Assembly (NCBI GenBank): GCA_035533095.1
Contig: DATLUM010000072.1
Coordinates: 1 to 47,334 of the forward strand
Direction of reading: 5' to 3'
Length of the DNA: 47,334 bases
Origin: Acidimicrobiales bacterium
GTDB taxonomy: Bacteria; Actinomycetota; Acidimicrobiia; Acidimicrobiales; Palsa-688
Positions 24,993-32,632 of this stretch are shown here, piece by piece. The number at the start of each line of letters is the position of its first letter. The stretch's first letter is position 1. The translations under genes and the position numbers were made by a program. The notes below the pieces were generated by a model that saw only the letters and a program-made list of their open reading frames with translations, searched no databases and had not been told where the DNA came from.

Positions 24993-26675
24993 GTGCACGA
25001 CGCCGGAGCCCAGTGGGACGCATCCTTCGACGTGGTGGTCGTCGGGTCGGGTTTCGGGGGCCTGACAGCGGCCTTGGTCGCATCGGGCGAAGGACTCGAA
25101 ACCGTCGTAGTGGAGAAGATGGACAGGTACGGCGGCTCGAGCGCGCTGTCGGGCGGCGGCGTTTGGGTGCCCAACAACCCGATCCTGAAGCGCGGCGGCC
25201 AGTCCGACACTCCAGAACGAGCCCGGACGTACATGTACGAGGTAGTCGGCGACAGGGTGCCGCGGGCGCGGATCGATACGTTCTTGGCTCGCGGGCCCGA
25301 AGCGATCGATTGGTTGGAGAAGCACACCCGCCACGTCCGGTTCCGCTGGGTCAAGGGCTACTCGGACTACCACCCGGAGTTCCCCGGCGGTGAGCCTCTC
25401 GGGCGGACGATGGAACCGGTCCCGTTCGACCTTCGCAAGCTCGGACCCGACGAGGAGTTCATCAACACCAACCCCATGATGAAGGGTCCCCTCGGACTGT
25501 GGACCACCCAGTCCGACTACAGGTACCTCACCCAGGCCGTGACCACGTGGCGGGGTCGGGCTACCGCCCTCAAGGTGGGCGTGAGGACCGTCGTCACCCG
25601 GTTGAGTGGCCGGCACATGGCCGCCCTCGGGTCGGCGGGCGTCGGGCGGTACCGCCTCGCGCTGAAGGATGCCGGCGTCCCGCTCTGGCTCAACTCCCCG
25701 CTCACCGGCCTGGTGGTCGAGGACGGCCGGGTCACGGGTGTGCGCATCGACCGTGACGACAAGCCGATGACGGTGCAGGCGCGGCGCGGCGTGATTCTCG
25801 CCGCCGGCGGCTTCGAGAAGAGCCAGGAGATGCGCAAGCGCTACCAGCAGGAACCCGTCGAGGTCGGCTGGAGCTCCGGCGCGGCGGGCAACACCGGCGA
25901 CGGGATCCGCGCCGCTCAGGAGATCGGCGCATCGGTGGACCTGATGGACGACGCCTGGTGGATGCCGTCCGTGGAGGCTGCGGGAGCCGGCGTGCTCATC
26001 CTCGCCGAGCGCTCGCTCCCGCGGTGCATCGTGGTGAACGGTGACGGTCGCCGCTTCGTCAACGAGGCCTCGCCGTACGTTAACTTCGTGCACCGCATGT
26101 ACGAAATGCACGGTCCAGGTGCGAGCCACATCCCGTCGTTCTTGATATTCGACCAGACCTACCGTGACCGCTACCCGTTCGTCGCGGTGCCACCGAGGCG
26201 GCCGCTTCCCAAGGCGTTCACCAAGTTCGGCATCGTCACGACTGCTGACTCACTGGCCGAGCTGGCAGAGAAGATCGATGTCCCACCCGAGAACCTGCAG
26301 GAGACTGTCACCCGCTTCAACGCGATGACGGCAACGGGCAGGGACGAGGACTTCGGCAAGGGCGATAGCGCGTACGACCGCTACTACGGCGATCCTGCCA
26401 ACAAGCCGAACCCGTGCCTCGGCCCCCTGGAGAAGCCACCGTTTTACGCCTTCCGCATCGTTCCCGGCGACCTCGGCACCAAGGGCGGTGTCGTGACCGA
26501 TCCCGACGCCCGCGTCCTAGATGCAGAGGGGAAGCCCATTCCCGGCCTCTACGCGACCGGCAACACGTCAGCGTCCGTCATGGGCAACGACTATGCCGGC
26601 GCCGGCGCCACCATCGGACCGGCGATCGTCTTCGCATACGTGGCGGCCAAGCACATCGCAGCCAACGGGGGCTAG
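24993..26675 (+). CDS. FAD-dependent dehydrogenase, 3-ketosteroid Delta1-dehydrogenase (KstD)-like
   Basis: The 560 residues start with a dinucleotide-binding motif, VVVGSGFGGLTAALVA (about 13-28), and VVEKMDRYGGSSALSGGGVWVPNN. Near the C-terminus FYAFRIVPGDLGTKGGVVTD holds the tyrosine and glycine that act in KstD. The final GLYATGNTSASVMGNDYAGAGATIGPA is the FAD-binding end. KstD introduces a double bond at C1-C2 of 3-ketosteroids. Fumarate-reductase-like relatives share the fold but lack this GDLGTKGG signature. The promoter is leaderless. The SDR downstream and the P450 4 kb away support steroid-like substrates, but no hydroxylase subunits of ring opening are seen here. Confidence 0.75.
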   Translation: MHDAGAQWDASFDVVVVGSGFGGLTAALVASGEGLETVVVEKMDRYGGSSALSGGGVWVPNNPILKRGGQSDTPERARTYMYEVVGDRVPRARIDTFLARGPEAIDWLEKHTRHVRFRWVKGYSDYHPEFPGGEPLGRTMEPVPFDLRKLGPDEEFINTNPMMKGPLGLWTTQSDYRYLTQAVTTWRGRATALKVGVRTVVTRLSGRHMAALGSAGVGRYRLALKDAGVPLWLNSPLTGLVVEDGRVTGVRIDRDDKPMTVQARRGVILAAGGFEKSQEMRKRYQQEPVEVGWSSGAAGNTGDGIRAAQEIGASVDLMDDAWWMPSVEAAGAGVLILAERSLPRCIVVNGDGRRFVNEASPYVNFVHRMYEMHGPGASHIPSFLIFDQTYRDRYPFVAVPPRRPLPKAFTKFGIVTTADSLAELAEKIDVPPENLQETVTRFNAMTATGRDEDFGKGDSAYDRYYGDPANKPNPCLGPLEKPPFYAFRIVPGDLGTKGGVVTDPDARVLDAEGKPIPGLYATGNTSASVMGNDYAGAGATIGPAIVFAYVAAKHIAANGG

Positions 26676-26734
26676 TCCCTCGGCGGTCCAGCAGAGGTGT
26701 AACGGGTGCCGGGCGATCGATCGCATGTGACGCC

Positions 26735-26740
26735 TATGAT
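26735..26740 (+). promoter_or_regulatory. -10 element (TATGAT) before the SDR gene
   Basis: TATGAT, close to the sigma-70 consensus, is followed by 9 nt and the GTG at 26750. It gives the SDR its own leaderless promoter, 59 nt after the KstD-like gene. Confidence 0.5.
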
Positions 26741-26749
26741 CCGGCGTTC

Positions 26750-27541
26750 GTGGCACGGCTTTCGCAGCTCTCGCGGTCTGTCCAAGGCAAGGTGGCGGTC
26801 GTGACAGGGGCGGCCTCCGGCATGGGCAGGGCAACGGCCTTCCTCTTTGCCGACGAGGGAGCCCGGGTCGCCGTTATCGACCGTGATGGCGAGGGCGCGA
26901 AAGCGATCGCGAAGAAGATCCAATCCGCGCACGGAGCAAGCAACGCAAAGGCGTGGGAGCTGGACGTGGCCGATCCCGACGCCATCATCGGCGTTATCGG
27001 CGAAGTGGTCTCCGACCTCGCTCCGGTGGACATCCTCGTCAACAACGCCGGCATCGCTCTGCCCGCTCTCGTAGACGGTGACGGCGACGCGTACGAGCGG
27101 GCCTGGTCGGCCACCCTGGCCGTCAACCTCACAGCCCACGAGCGGATGATCCGGGCATGCCTTCCCCACCTAAGACGCGACGCCGCGGGCCGAGTGGTCA
27201 ACATCGCTTCTACCGAGGGACTCGGCGCAAGCCGCTACAACAGCCCCTACGTCGCCGCCAAGCACGGGGTGATCGGTCTCACCCGTGCACTCGCCGTGGA
27301 GCTCGGGCCGATCGGCGTGAATGTCAACGCGGTCTGCCCCGGCCCGATCCGCACCGGGATGACCGCCGGGATTCCCGACGAGGCGAAGGAGAAGTTCGCC
27401 CGGAGGAGGGTACCGCTCCGGCGTTACGGGGAACCCGAAGAGGTGGCGCACGCCACTCTCTCCCTTTGCCTGCCGGCGAGCAGCTACATGAACGGCGTCG
27501 TCTTCATCGTCGACGGCGGCATGACCGCGAAGAACGACTGA
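26750..27541 (+). CDS. Short-chain dehydrogenase/reductase
   Basis: The protein has 263 residues from the GTG at 26750, set by the TATGAT element and because the Rossmann strand follows 14 residues later. The open frame upstream lies in the KstD-like gene and is not coding. Motifs are VTGAASGMGRATA, VIDRDGE (acidic, so NAD preferred), ILVNNAGIA, NIASTEGLGA (serine), YVAAK, and a C-terminal FIVDGGMTAKND. It is likely an NAD-dependent hydroxy- or hydroxysteroid-type dehydrogenase that works with the KstD-like protein, from position alone. Confidence 0.85.
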   Translation: MARLSQLSRSVQGKVAVVTGAASGMGRATAFLFADEGARVAVIDRDGEGAKAIAKKIQSAHGASNAKAWELDVADPDAIIGVIGEVVSDLAPVDILVNNAGIALPALVDGDGDAYERAWSATLAVNLTAHERMIRACLPHLRRDAAGRVVNIASTEGLGASRYNSPYVAAKHGVIGLTRALAVELGPIGVNVNAVCPGPIRTGMTAGIPDEAKEKFARRRVPLRRYGEPEEVAHATLSLCLPASSYMNGVVFIVDGGMTAKND

Positions 27542-27542
27542 C

Positions 27543-27680
27543 CTAAATCAGCTCCAGCAACCGCTCGGGTGGCCTGGCGATGACGGCCTTGTCGCCGCGA
27601 ACGAATATCGGCCTCTCGAGAAGAACGGGTTGAAGTACAGGGACGTCACGTATCCGAATGTAGGAGAACCGCCGTGGAAC
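27543..27680 (-). pseudogene. C-terminal remnant of an ArsC/Spx-type arsenate reductase-like protein
   Basis: On the minus strand, ending in a TAG at 27543-27545, about 46 codons translate to a good C-terminal end of the ArsC family: [20 protein letters not shown] followed by PERLLELI. The upstream part with the catalytic Cys is absent. Going upstream, the frame runs into sequence next to the GGDEF-EAL gene with no ArsC-like continuation that I can see. It is an unlabelled fragment left by deletion in the 151-bp gap between two intact genes. Confidence 0.6.
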
Positions 27681-27692
27681 GGACGGATGGGT

Positions 27693-29294
27693 CTACCAGC
27701 GGGGGCGTTCGCGCACCAGCTCAGCGAAGGCGGCAGGTTCCAGGGGGCGCGAGAAGGCGTATCCCTGGGCCTGCTGGCATCCCAACCGTCGTAGTGCGTA
27801 CAGCTGGTCGTCCGTCTCGACTCCCACAGCGACCACCGAAACCTTCAGGCCGCGGGCGATGCCGGCTATGGCGGTGACGATCGCCGAGTCGCTCGCGTCC
27901 CGGCCCAGGCCTGACACGAACGCCTTGCCGACCTTGATGATGTCCACGGGGAACCGCTTCAGGTAGTTCATCGACGAGTAACCGACGCCGAAGTCGTCGA
28001 GGGCTATGTGCGCCCCGGTTGCACGCACCTCCTGGAGTGCGCCGGCGCAGCTGTTCACTTCAGACATGACCGAGCCCTCCGTGATCTCGAGCACGAGCGA
28101 CGAGGGGTCGAGACGGTGCCGTGATGCAGCGGCGGCCACTGTCTCACCTATGCCGGGCTTCAGCTGGCGCGCGGACACGTTCACCGACATGAACAGAGGC
28201 ACGTCCGCCAGCTCGGACCGCCAGGCGGCGAGCTGCCGGCAGGACTCGGAGAGCACCCATTCGCCAATGGTCGCGATGAGGCCCGCCTCCTCGGCGACCG
28301 GCACGAAGTCGGCGGGAGGGACCGGACCCCAGTCGGGATGTTCCCATCGAAGCAATGCTTCGGCCCCGACGACCCACCCGGCGTCCAGAGCCACGATCGG
28401 CTGGTATTCGAGGCGGAACCCGCCATCCTTCACTGCCCGGTGAAGGGCGTTCTGGGTCTCGCGCCGCCACTCCGCCCGAGCCCGGATCTCGTCGTCGAAG
28501 AACTTGACCCTTCCCCGCCCGTCGACCTTGGCGTGGTACATGGCGGCGTCAGCGTCCCGCAGCAGGGCCTCGGTGGAAGCGTCCGGGCCGCCCAGGGCGA
28601 CCCCCAGGCTGGCCGACACGAAGAACCGCTCTTCGCCCAGGACGAAGGGTTCGGCGAAGACGGCCGTGAGTCGTTCTGCGAGCTCGGCGGCGTCCCGGTG
28701 GGAGCTGACGTCCTCGAAGACCACCACGAACTCGTCCCCGCCGAAGCGCGCAACCGTGTCGTCTGCGCGGACGACCCCCGACAGCCGGTCGGACACGGCC
28801 TTGAGGAGGAGGTCGCCCTCAGCGTGGCCCTGTGTGTCGTTGACCAGCTTGAAATGGTCGAGATCCAGGAAGACCACCGCCACGTACCGGCCGGACCTCG
28901 ACGCCCGACTTAGGCCGTGCTTCACCCGGTCGCCGAGCAGGAGCCGGTTCGGCAAGCCGGTCAGATGGTCGTGCAGGGCCTGGTGGGCGAGCTGCTCGAC
29001 GACGTCACCGTCGGCGCGGACCTCGGTGACGACCGCCCAGTTGAGAGCCCCGGGTTCCGGACTGACACCGTGCTCGACGTGGAGCCTGAGTGACCCGCCG
29101 GACCTCACGACCCGCTCGGAGAGGCCGTCCCGGGTCATCTCGGCAAGCTCATCGCCGAATAGCCGCCAGGCTGGCATGTTCCACGTCTGGCAGGCTCCCG
29201 AAGAGTCGAACCCGAGAACCGCTACGGGAAGGTCGGACAGCCAGCCGTGAACGGAGTCGACACACCCGTCGGCGCCGGTAGGCGCCGCCGTCAT
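27693..29294 (-). CDS. Bifunctional GGDEF-EAL cyclic-di-GMP protein
   Basis: The protein has 533 residues from the ATG at 29294; the frame runs further up but with non-protein-like sequence. Residues 1-95 form a PAS-like sensor (LPVAVLGFDSSGACQTWN). The diguanylate cyclase domain follows, with HDHLTGLPNRLLLGDR, a DLDHFKLVND metal site and an intact GGDEF at 185-189. The phosphodiesterase domain has GAEALLRWEHP, LEITEGSVM, LDDFGVGYSSMNYLKRFPVDIIKVGKAF and VAVGVET, so its metal ligands also look intact. It can in principle both make and break cyclic-di-GMP. It has no membrane segment. It is divergent from the sulfurtransferase gene. Confidence 0.88.
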   Translation of the reverse strand: MTAAPTGADGCVDSVHGWLSDLPVAVLGFDSSGACQTWNMPAWRLFGDELAEMTRDGLSERVVRSGGSLRLHVEHGVSPEPGALNWAVVTEVRADGDVVEQLAHQALHDHLTGLPNRLLLGDRVKHGLSRASRSGRYVAVVFLDLDHFKLVNDTQGHAEGDLLLKAVSDRLSGVVRADDTVARFGGDEFVVVFEDVSSHRDAAELAERLTAVFAEPFVLGEERFFVSASLGVALGGPDASTEALLRDADAAMYHAKVDGRGRVKFFDDEIRARAEWRRETQNALHRAVKDGGFRLEYQPIVALDAGWVVGAEALLRWEHPDWGPVPPADFVPVAEEAGLIATIGEWVLSESCRQLAAWRSELADVPLFMSVNVSARQLKPGIGETVAAAASRHRLDPSSLVLEITEGSVMSEVNSCAGALQEVRATGAHIALDDFGVGYSSMNYLKRFPVDIIKVGKAFVSGLGRDASDSAIVTAIAGIARGLKVSVVAVGVETDDQLYALRRLGCQQAQGYAFSRPLEPAAFAELVRERPRW

Positions 29295-29442
29295 GGGGGT
29301 GTCCCGTCCAGCCGGGCCGGGTGGGCGCCGGGCACGACCCTGGCGGACCTCACTACCATTCCAGACATATCGGCACGTCTGAGGTCGAAATTCAGATGGT
29401 TCAGGATCAATATTCGCCCAAAACCTCATAAGGGGGAGCCGC

Positions 29443-30282
29443 GTGGCTGAATTCGCCAACCCTGGGATCCTGGTGGGCACCGAGTGGATGGCCGCACATC
29501 TGGACGACCGGGACGTGCGGATCATCGAGGTCGACGAGGACGTCATGGCCTACGAAAAGGGGCACATCAGGAATTCCCTGGCGTGGAACTGGTTCGACGA
29601 CCTGCACGCCAAGCCGCGTCGGGACTACGTGGGTCAGGCAGAGATGAGCCGCCTGCTCCAGGCCGCCGGCGTGGACGAGCGGACGACCGTCATCCTCTAC
29701 GGGGGCAACAACAACTGGTTCGCGACCTACGCCTACTGGCTGCTGCGTTACCTCGGGTTCGACAACGTGAAGCTGCTAAACGGGGGGCGCAAGAGGTGGG
29801 AACTCGACGGCCGCGAGCTGACCACGGACGTCCCGAAGTTCGGGCCGACGACGCTGACCATCACCAACCCGGTGCGCGCGGAGCTCCGGGCGATGCGCGA
29901 ACAAGTCCTCGACAGCCTGGACAAGGTGTGCTTCGTGGACGTCCGGTCGCCCGAGGAGTACCGCGGGGAGATGATGGCTCCGGCGCACCTGCCCCAGGAG
30001 TCCGCCATGGTGCCCGGCCACATCCCGGGAGCGAGGAACGTGCCGTGGAGCCGAGCGGCCAACGAGGACGGCACCTTCAAGTCCTACGACGAACTGCGAG
30101 ACCTTTACGGCACGGCCGGTGTGAGCGGGGAGGGTCCAGTCATCGCCTACTGCAGGATCGGCGAGCGCTCCGCGCACACCTGGCTGGTCCTGCACGAACT
30201 CCTCGGGATCGCCAACGTCGCCAACTACGACGGGTCCTGGACCGAGTACGGCTCCCTCGTCGGAGTGCCGGTCGAGTGGTGA
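29443..30282 (+). CDS. cysA2: Thiosulfate/mercaptopyruvate sulfurtransferase (CysA2-type, two rhodanese domains)
   Basis: The 279 residues form two rhodanese domains. The first (about 1-130) has lost the active Cys (LYGGNNNWFATY). The second carries the active loop IAYCRIGERSAHTW, with the catalytic Cys in a CRIGER loop. It transfers sulfane sulfur to cyanide or thiols in the cytosol. A GGGGGAG lies 4 nt before the GTG. A DUF1416 gene follows 13 nt later. The same gene pair occurs in M. tuberculosis as cysA2-sseC2 and cysA3-sseC1, which supports the name. Confidence 0.88.
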   Translation: MAEFANPGILVGTEWMAAHLDDRDVRIIEVDEDVMAYEKGHIRNSLAWNWFDDLHAKPRRDYVGQAEMSRLLQAAGVDERTTVILYGGNNNWFATYAYWLLRYLGFDNVKLLNGGRKRWELDGRELTTDVPKFGPTTLTITNPVRAELRAMREQVLDSLDKVCFVDVRSPEEYRGEMMAPAHLPQESAMVPGHIPGARNVPWSRAANEDGTFKSYDELRDLYGTAGVSGEGPVIAYCRIGERSAHTWLVLHELLGIANVANYDGSWTEYGSLVGVPVEW

Positions 30283-30295
30283 GGAAGGACAAGCG

Positions 30296-30520
30296 ATGCC
30301 ACGACTGACCGGGACTATCGAAAACGGCTCCGGGGCGTTCGTACAGCTGCGCGACGGGGAAGGCGACTTCGTCGGCGAGGTGAGGGCTGACGACGAGGGC
30401 CGCTTCACGCTCTATCCGATCGCGGGAGAGTGGACTGTCATCTGCCTGACCCCCAACAATCGCCGTGAACAGCACGTCGACATGGGCAACGAGGACGTCG
30501 ACATCAGGGTGTCGGCCTGA
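30296..30520 (+). CDS. sseC: SseC-like DUF1416 protein
   Basis: The 74-residue protein is all beta: LTGTIENGSGAFVQLRDGEG, GEVRADDEGRFTLYPIAGEW and TVICLTPNNRR form a transthyretin-like barrel. This is DUF1416, found in actinobacteria directly after the CysA2-type sulfurtransferase. GGAAGGAC precedes the ATG. Its function is not established; a role with sulfur transfer is inferred from the fixed gene pairing. Confidence 0.85.
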   Translation: MPRLTGTIENGSGAFVQLRDGEGDFVGEVRADDEGRFTLYPIAGEWTVICLTPNNRREQHVDMGNEDVDIRVSA

Positions 30521-30553
30521 CATGTGCAGGGAGCCGTCCGTGCGGCCGACCAA

Positions 30554-30559
30554 TACACT
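30554..30559 (+). promoter_or_regulatory. -10 element of a leaderless gene (TACACT)
   Basis: TACACT is followed by 6 nt and the GTG of the cytochrome P450 at 30566. It rules against a start at the earlier in-frame GTG at 30524. Confidence 0.5.
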
Positions 30560-30565
30560 CGCCCC

Positions 30566-31768
30566 GTGACCCTCGCCGTTGACGAGCTCTACTGGGACCC
30601 GTTCGACGTCGACATCGACACGAACCCGTACGAGTGCTGGCGGAGACTTCGAGATGAAGCGCCGGTGTACCGCAACGAGCGATATGACTTCTGGGCCCTG
30701 AGTCGGTTCGCCGATGTCCAGTCGGCGAGCGCCGACCCCAAGGCCTTCGTGTCGAGCCGGGGAACGGTCCTCGAACTCATGGGCTCGGACATGACCAATA
30801 CGACCATGATCATCTTCATGGACCCGCCCGAGCACGACTCGCTGCGGGCACTCGTGTCGAGGGCCTTTACCCCCAAGCGGGTGTCCGCTCTGGAGGAGCA
30901 GATCCGGCAGGTGTGCGCATCCCTGCTCGATCCGTTCATCGGGTCCGGCGGTTTCGACTACGTGCAGGACTTCGGTGCCCAGTTGCCGTCGACCGTCATC
31001 TCGATGCTGCTCGGCGTGCCGCACTCCGAGCGCAAGGAAGTCCTGCACCACATCGACACCATCTTCCACATCGAGCCTGGCGTGGGGATGGTCAACGACA
31101 TCTCGGTCATGGCTCAGATCTGGATGATGGAGTACATCGCGGCGAAGCTGGAGGAGCGGCGGGTCAACCCGAGGGACGACCTCTTCACGGCGCTCGTGCA
31201 GGCCCAGATTCCCGACGACGACGGGGGCATGAGACGGCTGACCGACCGCGAAGCAGCTGCATTCGGAAACCTGCTCGTGAGCGCCGGCACAGAGACGGTC
31301 GCCCGGCTGCTCGGTTGGGCGTCCGTGGTGCTCGATGCACACCCGGATCAGCGGGCGGAGCTGGCGCGCGACAGGTCACTCATCCCGAACGCCGTAGAAG
31401 AACTTCTCCGCTTCGAAGCGCCGTCCCCCGTGCAGGGGCGCTGGACCTCGAAGCCAGTCGAGCTGCACGGCACGACGATCCCGGCGGAATCCAAGGTGTT
31501 GCTGATCACGGGGTCCGCCGGAAGGGACGAGCGTCGCTACCCGGATGCCGACCGCTTCGACATACACAGGGAGATCGGCACCCATGTCACCTTCGGATTC
31601 GGCATCCACTTCTGTCTCGGAGCCGCGCTGGCCAGGCTCGAGGGCCGGATCGCCTTGGAGGAAACCTTGAAGCGATTCCCTACTTGGCAGGTGGACCACC
31701 ACCGGGCCGAGCGGCTCCACACCAGCACCGTCAGGGGCTGGAAGTCCGTGCCTGTCTCCATCGACTGA
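30566..31768 (+). CDS. Cytochrome P450
   Basis: The soluble P450 has 400 residues from the GTG at 30566. The oxygen-activation helix has SAGTET at 239-244, the ExxR pair is E279/R282, and the haem loop FGFGIHFCLGAALARLEG holds the ligand Cys350. Haem-propionate contacts (PEHDSLR near 88-94) are present. It is a class I enzyme that needs ferredoxin and a reductase, neither of which is in the window. It lies close to KstD- and FadE34-like genes, so hydroxylation of a sterol or lipid is possible, but the family cannot be set from motifs. A DUF427 gene follows 11 nt later. Confidence 0.92.
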   Translation: MTLAVDELYWDPFDVDIDTNPYECWRRLRDEAPVYRNERYDFWALSRFADVQSASADPKAFVSSRGTVLELMGSDMTNTTMIIFMDPPEHDSLRALVSRAFTPKRVSALEEQIRQVCASLLDPFIGSGGFDYVQDFGAQLPSTVISMLLGVPHSERKEVLHHIDTIFHIEPGVGMVNDISVMAQIWMMEYIAAKLEERRVNPRDDLFTALVQAQIPDDDGGMRRLTDREAAAFGNLLVSAGTETVARLLGWASVVLDAHPDQRAELARDRSLIPNAVEELLRFEAPSPVQGRWTSKPVELHGTTIPAESKVLLITGSAGRDERRYPDADRFDIHREIGTHVTFGFGIHFCLGAALARLEGRIALEETLKRFPTWQVDHHRAERLHTSTVRGWKSVPVSID

Positions 31769-31779
31769 GGAGTGGCTGG

Positions 31780-32088
31780 GTGACGCGGCTGAGGTCAGCG
31801 TGGCCGGACCATCCGGGCTACCGGATCAACCTTGTTCCTTGCCGGGGGACTGCGAGGGTCCGCCTCGGCGACACCGTCGTGGCCGAGAGCAAGCGAGCGC
31901 TTCGCGTGATCGAGACGGACCACGTCGAACGTCTCTACTTTCCGGAGCACGACGTGAGGCTCGAGTTGCTCGAGCCCAACGACCACCACACCGTGTGCCC
32001 ATTCAAAGGACGGGCCTCGTACTGGTCTTGCTTGAAGTCCGGCCCGACCGGTGTGGATCTCTTCTCGGCCGTTGACCAGGCGATGTAA
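31780..32088 (+). CDS. DUF427 family protein
   Basis: The 102 residues include VPCRGTARVRLGDTVVAESKRA, YFPEHDVRLELLEPNDHHTVCPFKG and ASYWS, the signature of the DUF427 beta-barrel family. The GTG start has GAGGAG 7 nt upstream. It is the second gene of a P450 operon. Its biochemical role is not known. Confidence 0.85.
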   Translation: MTRLRSAWPDHPGYRINLVPCRGTARVRLGDTVVAESKRALRVIETDHVERLYFPEHDVRLELLEPNDHHTVCPFKGRASYWSCLKSGPTGVDLFSAVDQAM

Positions 32089-32106
32089 GTATGTAATCAT
32101 GAGGGT

Positions 32107-32604
32107 GTGGACGACATACGAGCGTGGCTGAGCGGCCGTTTGCCCCAGGACTGGTTCGAAGGGTCGCCGGATGTGACCGTCGACCGAGAAGAGATCGTGA
32201 TTGTCGTTCGGCTGCCCTCCCCCGCTCCAGCCGAGTCCGAACACGCGAGTCGCTCGGCGGAGCAGGGGCGGATCAGCCGGTTCCGGGAGGAGACCCGCCC
32301 GGCAAGGATGCACATCGCAGAGGAGGCGGAAACGCTCTTCGCCAGGAAGGTGTCGTGGGGGGCGGCCTGCGGGGAGTCGCGTGTGGTCTTCACCAACTTG
32401 TCCGTACCGGTCATGACCCGGCTCCGTCAGTCGGAGCGCCAGATCCTCGACACCCTGGTCGAGGGGGGCGTCGCGCGGTCGCGCTCCGACGCCCTCGCGT
32501 GGTGCGTCCGCCTCGTGGGGCGTCACGAGACCGACTGGATCGCCCAGCTGAGGGCGTCGCTGGAAGCGGTGCGCGAGGCGCGCGCCGCCGGGCCGGCCGC
32601 CTGA
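32107..32604 (+). CDS. Conserved hypothetical protein with a ribbon-helix-helix-like C-terminal part
   Basis: The 165 residues start at a GTG 18 nt after the DUF427 gene, with no clear ribosome site. The N-terminal part (WLSGRLPQDWFEGSPDVTVDREEIVIVVRLP) is followed by an Arg/Glu-rich amphipathic stretch. The C-terminal MTRLRQSERQILDTLVEGGVARSRSDALAWCVRLVG resembles the helices of CopG/Arc-type regulators (SDALAW), without a clear beta strand at its start. I do not recognise the full-length family. A regulatory or RNA/DNA-binding role is a guess. It could be the third gene of the P450 operon. Confidence 0.55.
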   Translation: MDDIRAWLSGRLPQDWFEGSPDVTVDREEIVIVVRLPSPAPAESEHASRSAEQGRISRFREETRPARMHIAEEAETLFARKVSWGAACGESRVVFTNLSVPVMTRLRQSERQILDTLVEGGVARSRSDALAWCVRLVGRHETDWIAQLRASLEAVREARAAGPAA

Positions 32605-32615
32605 CCCCCCCCCCC
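32605..32615. repeat. Homopolymer of 11 C residues
   Basis: Eleven C follow directly after the TGA stop at 32602-32604 and sit 17 nt before the end of the convergent dehydrogenase fusion gene. The tract is outside both reading frames. It is a likely site of sequencing error or slippage. Confidence 0.9.
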
Positions 32616-32632
32616 GATCCCGCGGTCGCTGG

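Noticed and set aside
32605-32615. Phase-variable poly-C tract controlling a gene
   Set aside because: The tract lies after the stop codon of one gene and outside the other, so length changes cannot switch either frame.
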